This document shows, piece after piece, positions 41,503 through 49,718 of a stretch of 64,000 nucleotides of DNA. The DNA is taken from assembly GCA_017449495.1 (NCBI GenBank), contig JAFTFO010000035.1:35116-99115 (forward strand), read 5' to 3'. Each line of letters begins with the position of its first letter. The stretch's first letter is position 1. Under the pieces are notes generated by a model. That model did not search any database. It worked only from the letters and a program-made list of their open reading frames with translations, and was not told the DNA's origin. Origin of the DNA: Prevotella sp. (GTDB lineage: Bacteria; Bacteroidota; Bacteroidia; Bacteroidales; Bacteroidaceae). Made by a program: the position numbers and the translations under genes.

Positions 41503-43437
41503 ATGATGGACTCTCAAGAGAATGCCCCCGTAATCGGCAATGCCGTTTCGCCAAGCGAAGAACCGGGCAACAGTGAAGTGATGAAGGAAGAAGTGACTCT
41601 CCAGCCAGAGGAAACGACGGCAGAGGAGCCTGCCACTACAGTAGAAACAACCGTCGAGGAGCCAACACCCGAGACGGAACTGGCAGAAGAGGAAGCCGCT
41701 TCTCAAGTGGAAACGCCCCGCAAGGTCTACGAGACCAAAGCCGAGATTCTTGAGCGTATCAGGGAGATCGCCCATGGCGACGAGGCTCCCCAGAAGGAGG
41801 AAGTGGACTATCTGAAGACCTCCTTCTACAAGTTGCATATCGCCGAGCGCGAAGCCAGCTTCAAGGCATACGTCGATGGTGGCGGCGATCCAGAGCAATA
41901 TCAAATCACTCCCGATGAACAGGAAGAGGCCTTCAAGGCCGAGATGGGCATTGTCAAGGAGAAGCGCGCCAAGCTCTTCAAGGAGCAGGAGGCCGAGAAA
42001 CAGGCCAACCTGGCTAAGAAGCTCGAGATTATCGAGAAGATCAAGGCCATGATCACCACTCCTGAGGAGGCCAACAAGAGCTATCAGGAGTTCAAGGCCT
42101 TGCAGCAGCAGTGGCGTGAGATCAAGAACGTGCCGGCCGAGAAGGCCAGTGAACTGTGGCGTAACTATCAGCTCTACGTGGAGCAGTTCTACGATATGCT
42201 TCGCCTGAACAGCGAGGCCCGCGAATACGACTTCCGCAAGAACAAGGAACAGAAGATACGCCTCTGTGAGGCAGCAGAGAAGTTGGCTGACGAGGCAGAT
42301 ATCATCAGCGCCTTCCATCAGTTGCAGAAACTCCATCAGGAATACCGTGAGATCGGTCCTGTGGCCAAGGAGGAGCGTGAAGAGATCTGGAATCGTTTCA
42401 AGGCTGCCAGCACGGTTATCAACAAGCGCCATCAGCAGCACTTCGAGGGCATCCGTGCCAAAGAAGAGGAGAATCTGGCCCGTAAGACTGAGCTCTGTGA
42501 GAAGGTTGAGGCTATCGCTGCCGAGAAAAACAAGGGTAGCGGCGACTGGGAGAAGCACACCAAGCAGATCATTGAGTTGCAGGCCGAATGGAAGACCATC
42601 GGATTTGCGCCCCAGAAGATGAACGTGAAGATCTTCGAACGTTTCCGTGCTGCCTGCGACGACTTCTTCGGACGTAAAGCTGAGTACTTCAAGACGCTGA
42701 AGGACTCCTTCAAGGAGAACGCAGACAAGAAGCGGGCGCTGATCGAGAAAGCCAAGGCCCTGCAAGACTCCACCGAGTGGAAGTCGACTGCCGATAAACT
42801 CATCGCCCTCCAGAAGGAGTGGAAGACCATCGGTATGGTGCCCAAGAAACTGGGCGACCAGCTGTGGGAAGAGTTCCTTGGCGCCTGCAACAAGTTCTTC
42901 GAGGCCCGTAAGGCTGCTGGCGTTGGTCAGCACAGTGAGGAATATGCTAATCTGGAAAAGAAGAAGGAAGTCGTTGAGAAACTGAAAGGTATCGCAGAAG
43001 AGGCTGGTGACAATATTCAGGAGAAGGTACAGGCACTCGTCGAGGAGTATCAGTCCATCGGTCATGTGCCCTTCAAGGAGAAGGATAAGCTTTATGCAGA
43101 ATACCATGAGGTGCTTGACCGTCTCTATAAGGATCTGAATATCTCTGTGGCCAAGCGTCGTCTGAACAACTTCAAACAGAACCTCAAGCAAGTGGCTGAA
43201 CGTGGCGAGAACGCCCTCGACACGGAGCGTGCAAGACTGTTCCGTCAGTACGAGACACTCAAGCAGGAGATTCAGACTTACGAGAACAATCTGGGCTTCC
43301 TGAATGCCAGCTCGAAGAAGGGTAGTAGCCTTATCGACGAGATGAACCGTAAGGTGCAGAAGCTGAAGGACGATCTGAACCTCGTCAAGGAGAAGATCAA
43401 GGCTATCGACGCAGAAAACAAGCCTCAACAGGGTTGA
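41503..43437 (+). CDS. DUF349-repeat protein
   Basis: 644 residues, strongly charged. The first 75 residues are acidic and low-complexity (EEVTLQPEETTAEEPATTVETT). The rest contains several DUF349 units, each about 70-75 residues, marked by motifs such as LQQQWREIKNVPAEKASELW, HQEYREIGPVAKEEREEIWNRFK, LQAEWKTIGFAPQ and LQKEWKTIGMVPKKLGDQLWEEF. These form helical bundles with coiled-coil stretches. The family is widespread in bacteria but its role is not established; a cytoplasmic structural or DNA-damage-related function has been suggested elsewhere, which I cannot confirm. The protein has no signal peptide. Confidence 0.88.
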   Translation: MMDSQENAPVIGNAVSPSEEPGNSEVMKEEVTLQPEETTAEEPATTVETTVEEPTPETELAEEEAASQVETPRKVYETKAEILERIREIAHGDEAPQKEEVDYLKTSFYKLHIAEREASFKAYVDGGGDPEQYQITPDEQEEAFKAEMGIVKEKRAKLFKEQEAEKQANLAKKLEIIEKIKAMITTPEEANKSYQEFKALQQQWREIKNVPAEKASELWRNYQLYVEQFYDMLRLNSEAREYDFRKNKEQKIRLCEAAEKLADEADIISAFHQLQKLHQEYREIGPVAKEEREEIWNRFKAASTVINKRHQQHFEGIRAKEEENLARKTELCEKVEAIAAEKNKGSGDWEKHTKQIIELQAEWKTIGFAPQKMNVKIFERFRAACDDFFGRKAEYFKTLKDSFKENADKKRALIEKAKALQDSTEWKSTADKLIALQKEWKTIGMVPKKLGDQLWEEFLGACNKFFEARKAAGVGQHSEEYANLEKKKEVVEKLKGIAEEAGDNIQEKVQALVEEYQSIGHVPFKEKDKLYAEYHEVLDRLYKDLNISVAKRRLNNFKQNLKQVAERGENALDTERARLFRQYETLKQEIQTYENNLGFLNASSKKGSSLIDEMNRKVQKLKDDLNLVKEKIKAIDAENKPQQG

Positions 43438-43465
43438 GAGATTATAATAAACTAGATAACAAACT

Positions 43466-44764
43466 ATGATTTGGAACGAAAGCATTGAATGCATGGATCG
43501 CGAACAGCTTCGTGAGATCCAAAGTCGCCGTCTGGTCAAGATGGCAGAGTATGTGTATCATAACACACCGTTCTACCGGAACAAGTTCCAGGAGATGGGA
43601 CTGGAGCCAGGAGACATCAAGAGTATTGACGACATCACCAAACTGCCGTTTACCAACAAGCTCGACCTGCGCGACAACTATCCTTTCGGACTGGCTGCTG
43701 TGCCTATGAGCCAGATTGTGCGTATCCACGCTTCATCTGGTACAACGGGAAAGCCCGTGGTGGTGCTTCATACCCGTAAGGACCTGGCCATGTGGGCCGA
43801 GTCGATCTCGCGAGCCTTCACGGCCTATGGCGCTACGAAGGATGACATCTTCCAAGTGAGTTATGGCTATGGCCTGTTTACGGGTGGTCTCGGTGCCCAC
43901 GACGGTGCTACGAATATCGGTGCATCGGTCATCCCGATGTCGTCGGGTAACACCCAGAAGCAGATTACGCTGATGCACGACTTCGGAGCAACGGTGCTCT
44001 GCTGCACACCTTCGTATGCCATGTTCCTCGGCGAGGCCATGAACGAGTGCGGGTGGCCGCGCAGTGAGTTCAAGTTGAAGATCGGTGCCTTCGGTGCAGA
44101 GCCTTGGACGGAGAAGATGCGCGTGAAGTTGGAGGAGGTTATGGGCATCAAGGCCTATGATATCTACGGACTGAGCGAGATTGCCGGCCCTGGCGTAGGA
44201 TACGAATGTCAGTGCCAGAACGGTACTCACCTGAATGAAGACTACTTCTATCCAGAAATCCTCGACCCGAATACCGGTGAACCCTTGCCAGAGGGAACCC
44301 TGGGCGAACTGACCTTCACCCATCTGACGAAGGAGGGTATGCCGCTGTTGCGCTATCGTACCCACGATCTGACGGCCTTACACTATGAGAAGTGTGAGTG
44401 TGGACGAACACTTGTCCGTATGGACCGCATCCTGGGCCGTTGCGATGATATGCTGATCATCCGTGGTGTGAACGTATTCCCGTCGCAGATCGAGGATGTC
44501 ATCCTGAAGTTGCCCGAGTACGAGCCGCACTTCCTGCTGATCGTCGACCGTGTGAACAACACCGATACTTCGGAACTGAAGGTGGAGGTGAAGGAAGAGT
44601 ACTTCACCGACGACATGGCTACGATGGTTGGCTTGCAGAAGAAACTGGAAGCCGAGTTGCGTAGTGTCATCGGCCTCGGATTCAAGGTGAAACTCGTTGA
44701 GCCGAAGGGTATCGAGCGCTCTACTGGCAAGGCTAAGCGCGTCATCGACAACCGCCAACTCTAA
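43466..44764 (+). CDS. paaK: Phenylacetate-CoA ligase PaaK
   Basis: 432 residues. PaaK activates phenylacetate (or another aryl acid) with ATP and CoA. The AMP-forming signature is HASSGTTGKPVVVLHTRKDL (about 90-109), and the adenylation motif YDIYGLSEIAGPGVGYEC is at about 230-247. TGKAKRVIDNR near the C-terminus is the conserved end. In Bacteroidota the gene is typically paired with a small ACT-domain gene, as here (30 bp downstream), and often with an indolepyruvate ferredoxin oxidoreductase, which is absent from this window. The true substrate may be another aromatic acid from amino-acid fermentation. Confidence 0.94.
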   Translation: MIWNESIECMDREQLREIQSRRLVKMAEYVYHNTPFYRNKFQEMGLEPGDIKSIDDITKLPFTNKLDLRDNYPFGLAAVPMSQIVRIHASSGTTGKPVVVLHTRKDLAMWAESISRAFTAYGATKDDIFQVSYGYGLFTGGLGAHDGATNIGASVIPMSSGNTQKQITLMHDFGATVLCCTPSYAMFLGEAMNECGWPRSEFKLKIGAFGAEPWTEKMRVKLEEVMGIKAYDIYGLSEIAGPGVGYECQCQNGTHLNEDYFYPEILDPNTGEPLPEGTLGELTFTHLTKEGMPLLRYRTHDLTALHYEKCECGRTLVRMDRILGRCDDMLIIRGVNVFPSQIEDVILKLPEYEPHFLLIVDRVNNTDTSELKVEVKEEYFTDDMATMVGLQKKLEAELRSVIGLGFKVKLVEPKGIERSTGKAKRVIDNRQL

Positions 44765-44793
44765 TATATAGAATAATGTAATAAATATATGAT

Positions 44794-45219
44794 ATGAAAG
44801 CAAAACAACTATCCGTGTTCCTTGAGAACAAGTCTGGTCGTCTGACTGAGGTCACCGACGCATTAGGTGCCGCTGGCATCAACCTGTCGGCTATGAGTAT
44901 TGCAGACAACAGTGATTTTGGTATCCTGCGCTGTATCGTTTCTGATCCTGATAAGGCTTATCAGGTGCTGAAGGAACAGCACTTTGCCGTTAAGATTACC
45001 GATGTCATCGGCTTCGTCTGCCCCAATACCAGTGGGTCGCTGGCTGTGGTGCTCCGTCATCTCTCAGACAATGGCGTGTTTATTGAGTATATGTATTCAT
45101 TTGCCAATGGCGACGTGGCAACGGTGGTGATTCGCCCCTCCGACCTGGACGCCTGCGAGAAGATTCTGGCAGCCAAGAAGGTGGAGCTGATGGCAGCAAA
45201 CGACCTCTATCAGTTATAA
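44794..45219 (+). CDS. Tandem ACT-domain protein
   Basis: 141 residues that form two ACT-like units: KQLSVFLENKSGRLTEVTDALGAAGINLSAMSIADNSDFGILRCIVSDPDKA (residues about 3-54) and VVLRHLSDNGVFIEYMYSFANGDVATVVIRPSD (about 87-120). ACT domains bind amino acids and regulate enzymes. This one follows paaK after 30 bp, a pairing common in Bacteroidota, so it may sense an aromatic or branched amino acid and adjust that pathway. No enzyme domain is attached. Confidence 0.88.
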   Translation: MKAKQLSVFLENKSGRLTEVTDALGAAGINLSAMSIADNSDFGILRCIVSDPDKAYQVLKEQHFAVKITDVIGFVCPNTSGSLAVVLRHLSDNGVFIEYMYSFANGDVATVVIRPSDLDACEKILAAKKVELMAANDLYQL

Positions 45220-45230
45220 AAACGACGGGA

Positions 45231-45273
45231 ACTGCAAAATTTCCGTCTGGAAATTTTGCAGTCTCGTTTTTTT
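45231..45273 (+). terminator. Terminator of paaK-ACT, overlapping the tRNA-Val promoter
   Basis: ACTGCAAAATTTCC (45231-45244) and GGAAATTTTGCAGT (45249-45262) form a perfect 14-bp stem with loop GTCT, then CTCG and a run of T bases. The TTG in the second arm (45256-45258) is the -33 box of the following tRNA promoter. Confidence 0.9.
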
Positions 45274-45285
45274 AGCTTACCTTTG
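45256..45285 (+). promoter_or_regulatory. tRNA-Val promoter
   Basis: TTG (45256-45258)-N19-TACCTTTG (45278-45285). The -33 box lies within the 3' arm of the preceding terminator. The tRNA starts 16 bp after the -7 box. Confidence 0.75.
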
Positions 45286-45301
45286 CAGCCGCAATTCGAC
45301 A

Positions 45302-45376
45302 GGGCGCTTAGCTCAGCTGGTTTAGAGCATCTGCCTTACAAGCAGAGGGTCGGCGGTTCGAATCCGTCAGCGCCCA
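45302..45376 (+). tRNA. tRNA-Val (anticodon UAC)
   Basis: Acceptor stem GGGCGCT/AGCGCCC with discriminator A at 45376, anticodon arm TCTGC-CTTACAA-GCAGA giving TAC, and T arm GGCGG-TTCGAAT-CCGTC. All 75 bases are identical to the copy at 8518-8592 on the other strand. CCA is not encoded. It may be cotranscribed with purB, whose start is 95 bp downstream. Confidence 0.97.
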
Positions 45377-45470
45377 CAACACAAAGAAAGACTCGTCCGC
45401 AGCCGTGGAGGTTGCGGTTTTGGGTTAAGATATAGTATAAGCGCTTATATATTATTGGATTATTTAGAAC

Positions 45471-46826
45471 ATGGAATTGAATGCACTGACAGCCGTCTCG
45501 CCTATTGACGGCCGTTACAGAAGTAAAACCGAACCATTGGCAGGCTATTTCTCCGAATACGCCCTGATCCGTTATAGGGTACGTGTGGAAATAGAGTATT
45601 TCATTGCCTTGTGCGAACTGCCCCTGCCGCAATTGCAACACGTCGACCATCTTCTGTTTGAACCGCTCCGTGACATCTATCGTCACCTCACTCCTGCCGA
45701 CGCCCAGCGTGTCAAGGACATTGAGAAAGTGACCAACCACGATGTCAAGGCAGTGGAGTACTTTATCAAGGAACAGATAGACCAGCAGCCACAGCTTTCA
45801 GAGTTGACAGCCTACAAGGAGTTCATCCATTTCGGACTGACTTCTCAGGACATCAACAACACCAGCGTGCCCTTGAGCATCAAGGAGGCACTCGACGAGG
45901 TGTACGTCCCGCTGATTGAGGAACTGATCGAACAGCTCAATGACTATGCTGAGCAGTGGAAGAACATCCCGATGCTCGCCAAGACACACGGGCAGCCTGC
46001 TTCTCCTACTCGTTTGGGAAAAGAGATCATGGTCTATGTGTATCGCCTGGAGGAACAACTGCGCGGACTGAAAGAAACACCTATCACGGCGAAGTTCGGC
46101 GGGGCCACCGGCAATTTTAATGCTCATCACGTGGCCTATCCCCAGTACGATTGGCGAGAGTTTGGTAACAGTTTTGTCAGTGAGAAACTCGGACTGGAGC
46201 GTGAGCAGTTTACAACGCAGATATCCAATTACGACTGGCTTGGAGGCCTGTTCGACGCCATGCGTCGCATCAATACGATCGTCATTGATCTCGACCGTGA
46301 CTTCTGGATGTATATCTCCATGGACTACTTCAAGCAGAAGATCAAGGCTGGAGAGGTGGGAAGCAGTGCCATGCCGCATAAGGTGAACCCCATCGACTAC
46401 GAAAACTCTGAGGGAAACCTTGGCATTGCCAATGCGATACTGCAGTTCTTGGCTGCCAAGTTACCCGTCAGCAGACTACAGCGTGACCTCACAGACTCTA
46501 CCGTGCTGCGTAACGTAGGCGTTCCCATGGGCCATGCCCTGATAGCCTTCCAGAGTACTCTGAAAGGACTTCGTAAATTGATCCTTAATGAGGAGAAGCT
46601 TCAGGAAGACCTCGACAATACGTGGGCTGTGGTGGCTGAGGCCATCCAGACTATCCTGCGCCGTGAGGCCTATCCCAATCCCTATGAGACACTGAAGGCG
46701 CTGACAAGAACGAATGAGAAACTGACGGCCGAGAAGATTCACAACTTTATTGAGACCCTTGAGGTCAGTGAGGATGTGAAGGAGGAACTCCGTGCCATCA
46801 GCCCCTTGACATATACAGGAATTTAA
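45471..46826 (+). CDS. purB: Adenylosuccinate lyase PurB
   Basis: 451 residues. PurB releases fumarate from SAICAR and from adenylosuccinate in purine synthesis. N-terminus MELNALTAVSPIDGRYRSKTEPLAGYFSEYALIRYRV is typical of the enzyme's longer class. The catalytic signature of the aspartase/fumarase superfamily is GSSAMPHKVNPIDYENSEGN (about 299-318), with the flexible-loop serine, and TSQDINNTSV and KTHGQPASPT are the other conserved blocks. The gene follows a tRNA-Val gene on the same strand. Confidence 0.97.
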   Translation: MELNALTAVSPIDGRYRSKTEPLAGYFSEYALIRYRVRVEIEYFIALCELPLPQLQHVDHLLFEPLRDIYRHLTPADAQRVKDIEKVTNHDVKAVEYFIKEQIDQQPQLSELTAYKEFIHFGLTSQDINNTSVPLSIKEALDEVYVPLIEELIEQLNDYAEQWKNIPMLAKTHGQPASPTRLGKEIMVYVYRLEEQLRGLKETPITAKFGGATGNFNAHHVAYPQYDWREFGNSFVSEKLGLEREQFTTQISNYDWLGGLFDAMRRINTIVIDLDRDFWMYISMDYFKQKIKAGEVGSSAMPHKVNPIDYENSEGNLGIANAILQFLAAKLPVSRLQRDLTDSTVLRNVGVPMGHALIAFQSTLKGLRKLILNEEKLQEDLDNTWAVVAEAIQTILRREAYPNPYETLKALTRTNEKLTAEKIHNFIETLEVSEDVKEELRAISPLTYTGI

Positions 46827-46857
46827 ATCATTATCAACATAAAAACATATAAGAGAA

Positions 46858-48210
46858 ATGGATTTCGAGAATAACGAGAAGAAGCAAGAGGAAACAACAC
46901 AACAGGAAGGTTTTCAGAGAGAAGCAAGACGCAGTCCGCGTCCCCGTATACATACCACCCGTCCTTCTTTTGAGCGTCAGGACTATCGTCGTCATGACGA
47001 TGAAGAAGGCGGGTTCCGTCCCGAAGGATTCGGAGCAGCCCTTCATGACAGCTCGGCCCAGCATGAGGATTTCCGTCCACGTAACAACTACGGTGGTGGC
47101 TATCGTCCCCGTCAGGGTCAAGGTGGTTACCAACCTCGTCAGGGTGGTTATCAGCCCCGTCAGGGTGGCTACCAGCGTCAGGGAGGCTATCAGCGCCAGG
47201 GACAGGAAGGCGGCTATCAGCCCCGTCAGGGCTACCAGCCTCGTCAGGGCGGTTATCAGCGTCAGGGACAGGATGGAGAATACGGAGGACAGTCTCGTCA
47301 GGGTTATCAGCCCCGTCAAGGACAGGGTGGCTATCAGCGTCCCGGCGGGTACAAACCGTATCAGAAGCCTTATGGCAAGCCCGGCAGTCCCTATAAGAAA
47401 GGTCCCCGCCAACATTCAGCCGACTATGATCCGAATGCCAAGTATAGCATGAAGAAGCGTATTGAGTATAAGGAGACGAATTTTGATCCAAACGAGCCCC
47501 TTCGTCTGAATAAGTTCTTGGCTAATGCTGGCATTTGCAGCCGTCGTGAGGCTGATGAGTTCATCCAGGCTGGTGTCGTAACTGTCAATGGAGAGGTGGT
47601 GACTGAACTGGGAACAAAGGTGCTGCGCACAGACTCGGTGATGTTCCATGATCAGCCCGTCAAGATAGAGAAGAAGGTCTACGTGCTGCTCAACAAGCCC
47701 AAGGACTATGTGACTACCAGCGATGATCCGCAGCAGCGTAAGACTGTGATGGACCTCGTGAAGAACGCTTGTCCTGAGCGCATCTATCCTGTAGGTCGTC
47801 TGGACCGTAACACGACAGGTGTGCTCCTGCTCACCAACGACGGTGATTTGGCTTCAAAGCTGACCCATCCTAAGTATCTGAAGAAAAAGATATACCATGT
47901 GTTCCTCGACAAGAACGTGACGGCTCACGACCTGCAGCAGATTGCTGATGGCATCCAACTTGAGGATGGCGAGATCAAGGCCGACGACGTGCAGTATGCC
48001 AGCCCGACGGACAAGAAGCAGGTGGGTATCGAGATTCACAGTGGTAAGAATCGTATCGTGCGCCGTATCTTCGAGTCGCTTGGCTATCGGGTACAGAAGC
48101 TTGACCGCGTACAGTTCGCTGGTCTGACTAAGAAAAACCTGAAGCGCGGCGACTGGCGTTATCTGACCGAGGAAGAGGTGGATCGTCTGAGAATGGGTGC
48201 TTACGAGTAA
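46858..48210 (+). CDS. RluB/RsuA-family rRNA pseudouridine synthase with repetitive N-terminus
   Basis: 450 residues. Residues about 80-190 are a low-complexity Gly/Gln/Arg/Tyr repeat (GGYQPRQG and related units, roughly ten copies), a disordered RNA-binding-type tail. The S4 domain follows (LRLNKFLANAGICSRREADEFI, about 215-236), then the catalytic domain with YPVGRLDRNTTGVLLLTNDG (catalytic Asp, about 312-331) and KNRIVRRIFESLGY near the end. The core enzyme makes pseudouridine in rRNA. The tail is unusual in length and composition relative to enterobacterial RluB. asnS follows after 34 bp of a 16-nt repeat. Confidence 0.9.
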   Translation: MDFENNEKKQEETTQQEGFQREARRSPRPRIHTTRPSFERQDYRRHDDEEGGFRPEGFGAALHDSSAQHEDFRPRNNYGGGYRPRQGQGGYQPRQGGYQPRQGGYQRQGGYQRQGQEGGYQPRQGYQPRQGGYQRQGQDGEYGGQSRQGYQPRQGQGGYQRPGGYKPYQKPYGKPGSPYKKGPRQHSADYDPNAKYSMKKRIEYKETNFDPNEPLRLNKFLANAGICSRREADEFIQAGVVTVNGEVVTELGTKVLRTDSVMFHDQPVKIEKKVYVLLNKPKDYVTTSDDPQQRKTVMDLVKNACPERIYPVGRLDRNTTGVLLLTNDGDLASKLTHPKYLKKKIYHVFLDKNVTAHDLQQIADGIQLEDGEIKADDVQYASPTDKKQVGIEIHSGKNRIVRRIFESLGYRVQKLDRVQFAGLTKKNLKRGDWRYLTEEEVDRLRMGAYE

Positions 48211-48244
48211 AAGTAAAAAGGTAAAAAAGTAAAAAGGTAAAAAA

Positions 48245-49684
48245 GTGAAACGCACAAAGATTATCGATGTGCTGAAAAGCACGGAATATGGCAAGGAGGT
48301 CTGTGTGAAAGGTTGGGTGCGTACGCACCGTAACAGTAAGGCTGTAGACTTCATCGCCCTCAATGACGGCTCAACGATTAAGAATGTCCAGATTGTTGTT
48401 GATCTTGGGAAATTCGACGATGAGCTCTTGAAACAAATTACGACAGGATCATGTATTTGTGCCATAGGTACGCTGGTGGAGAGCCAGGGTGCCGGACAGG
48501 CCAGTGAGATTCAGGCAACATCACTTGAGGTCTATGGCCTCTGTGACAATGAGTATCCCATGCAGAAGAAGGGTCAGTCGTTCGAGGTGATGCGTAAGAA
48601 TGCCCACATGCGTCTTCGTACCAACACCTTCGGAGCTGTCATGCGTATCCGTCACAACATGGCCATGGCCATCCACACCTATTTCCATGAGCATGGATTC
48701 TTCTATTTCCATACACCGCTGATTACAGCCAGCGACTGTGAGGGTGCTGGAAACATGTTCCAGGTAACCACGAAGAACTTGTACGACCTGAAGAAAGACG
48801 AGAACGGAAAGATTATCTACGATGACGACTTCTTCGGTGAGCAGACTTCGCTGACGGTTTCTGGTCAGTTGGAGGGTGAACTGGGTGCTACGGCACTGGG
48901 AGCTATCTATACATTTGGTCCGACTTTCCGTGCCGAGAACTCCAATACGCCCCGCCATCTGGCAGAGTTCTGGATGGTAGAGCCTGAGGTGGCCTTCCTC
49001 GATCAGGAGGAACTGATGGATCTTGAGGAAGACTTCATCAAGTACTGTGTCCGCTGGGCACTGGATAACTGCAAGGATGACCTGGCCTTCCTTAATCAGA
49101 TGATCGATAAGACGCTGATAGCTCGTCTGGAGGGTGTGTTGAAGGAAACTTTTGTTCGTCTGCCTTATACAGAAGGAATCAACATCTTGCAGGAGGCTAT
49201 CAAGAACGGCAAGAAATTCGAGTTCCCTTGCAACTGGGGCGACGATCTGGCTTCCGAGCATGAGCGTTTCCTTGTGGAGGAGCATTTCAAAAAGCCAGTC
49301 ATCATGACCGACTATCCGCGTGCCTTCAAGTCGTTCTATATGAAACAGAACCAGGATACAGCCGACGGAGGCTCTGTAGGTTACAAGGGTGCAGTGGCTC
49401 CTGGACCTACGATGCAGGGTACTGATGTGCTGTTCCCGCAGATTGGTGAGATCATCGGAGGCTCTGTCCGTGAAGAGAGCTATGACAAGCTGGTGGGTGA
49501 GATTAAACGCCGCGAGATGGATCAGACCCACTTATGGTGGTATATCGACACCCGCCGCTGGGGTACATGCCCCCATGCCGGCTTCGGCCTGGGCTTTGAG
49601 CGCCTCATCCTGTTCGTCACAGGTATGCAGAACATCCGCGACGTCATCCCCTTCCCGAGAACGCCGAAGAGCGCAGAGTTCTAA
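48245..49684 (+). CDS. asnS: Asparaginyl-tRNA synthetase
   Basis: 479 residues, class II synthetase. It starts at GTG 48245; the next residues [28 protein letters not shown] match the family N-terminus, so GTG is the real start. An OB-fold anticodon domain (about 18-115) precedes the catalytic core with motif 2 [21 protein letters not shown] (about 222-242) and motif 3 [27 protein letters not shown] (about 447-473). The DNA before the start, 48211-48244, is an A-rich tandem repeat (GTAAAAAGGTAAAAAA type) that may contribute to initiation. Confidence 0.97.
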   Translation: MKRTKIIDVLKSTEYGKEVCVKGWVRTHRNSKAVDFIALNDGSTIKNVQIVVDLGKFDDELLKQITTGSCICAIGTLVESQGAGQASEIQATSLEVYGLCDNEYPMQKKGQSFEVMRKNAHMRLRTNTFGAVMRIRHNMAMAIHTYFHEHGFFYFHTPLITASDCEGAGNMFQVTTKNLYDLKKDENGKIIYDDDFFGEQTSLTVSGQLEGELGATALGAIYTFGPTFRAENSNTPRHLAEFWMVEPEVAFLDQEELMDLEEDFIKYCVRWALDNCKDDLAFLNQMIDKTLIARLEGVLKETFVRLPYTEGINILQEAIKNGKKFEFPCNWGDDLASEHERFLVEEHFKKPVIMTDYPRAFKSFYMKQNQDTADGGSVGYKGAVAPGPTMQGTDVLFPQIGEIIGGSVREESYDKLVGEIKRREMDQTHLWWYIDTRRWGTCPHAGFGLGFERLILFVTGMQNIRDVIPFPRTPKSAEF

Positions 49685-49718
49685 AGAAAATATAGGAACA
49701 TTTTATTATAATATAGGT

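Noticed and set aside
41404-43539. A 711-codon open frame on the minus strand
   Set aside because: It is fully antisense to the DUF349 gene, has a leucine-rich composition expected from the reverse of lysine/glutamate codons, and has no promoter or family match.
45336-45740. A minus-strand frame ending GADGFEPPTLCL through the tRNA
   Set aside because: This peptide ending is a well-known false prediction from the reverse strand of tRNA genes, and the rest is antisense to purB.
49389-49718. N-terminal extension of the SLBB export protein
   Set aside because: The extra 110 codons lie within asnS in another frame, and a signal peptide begins at 49719.
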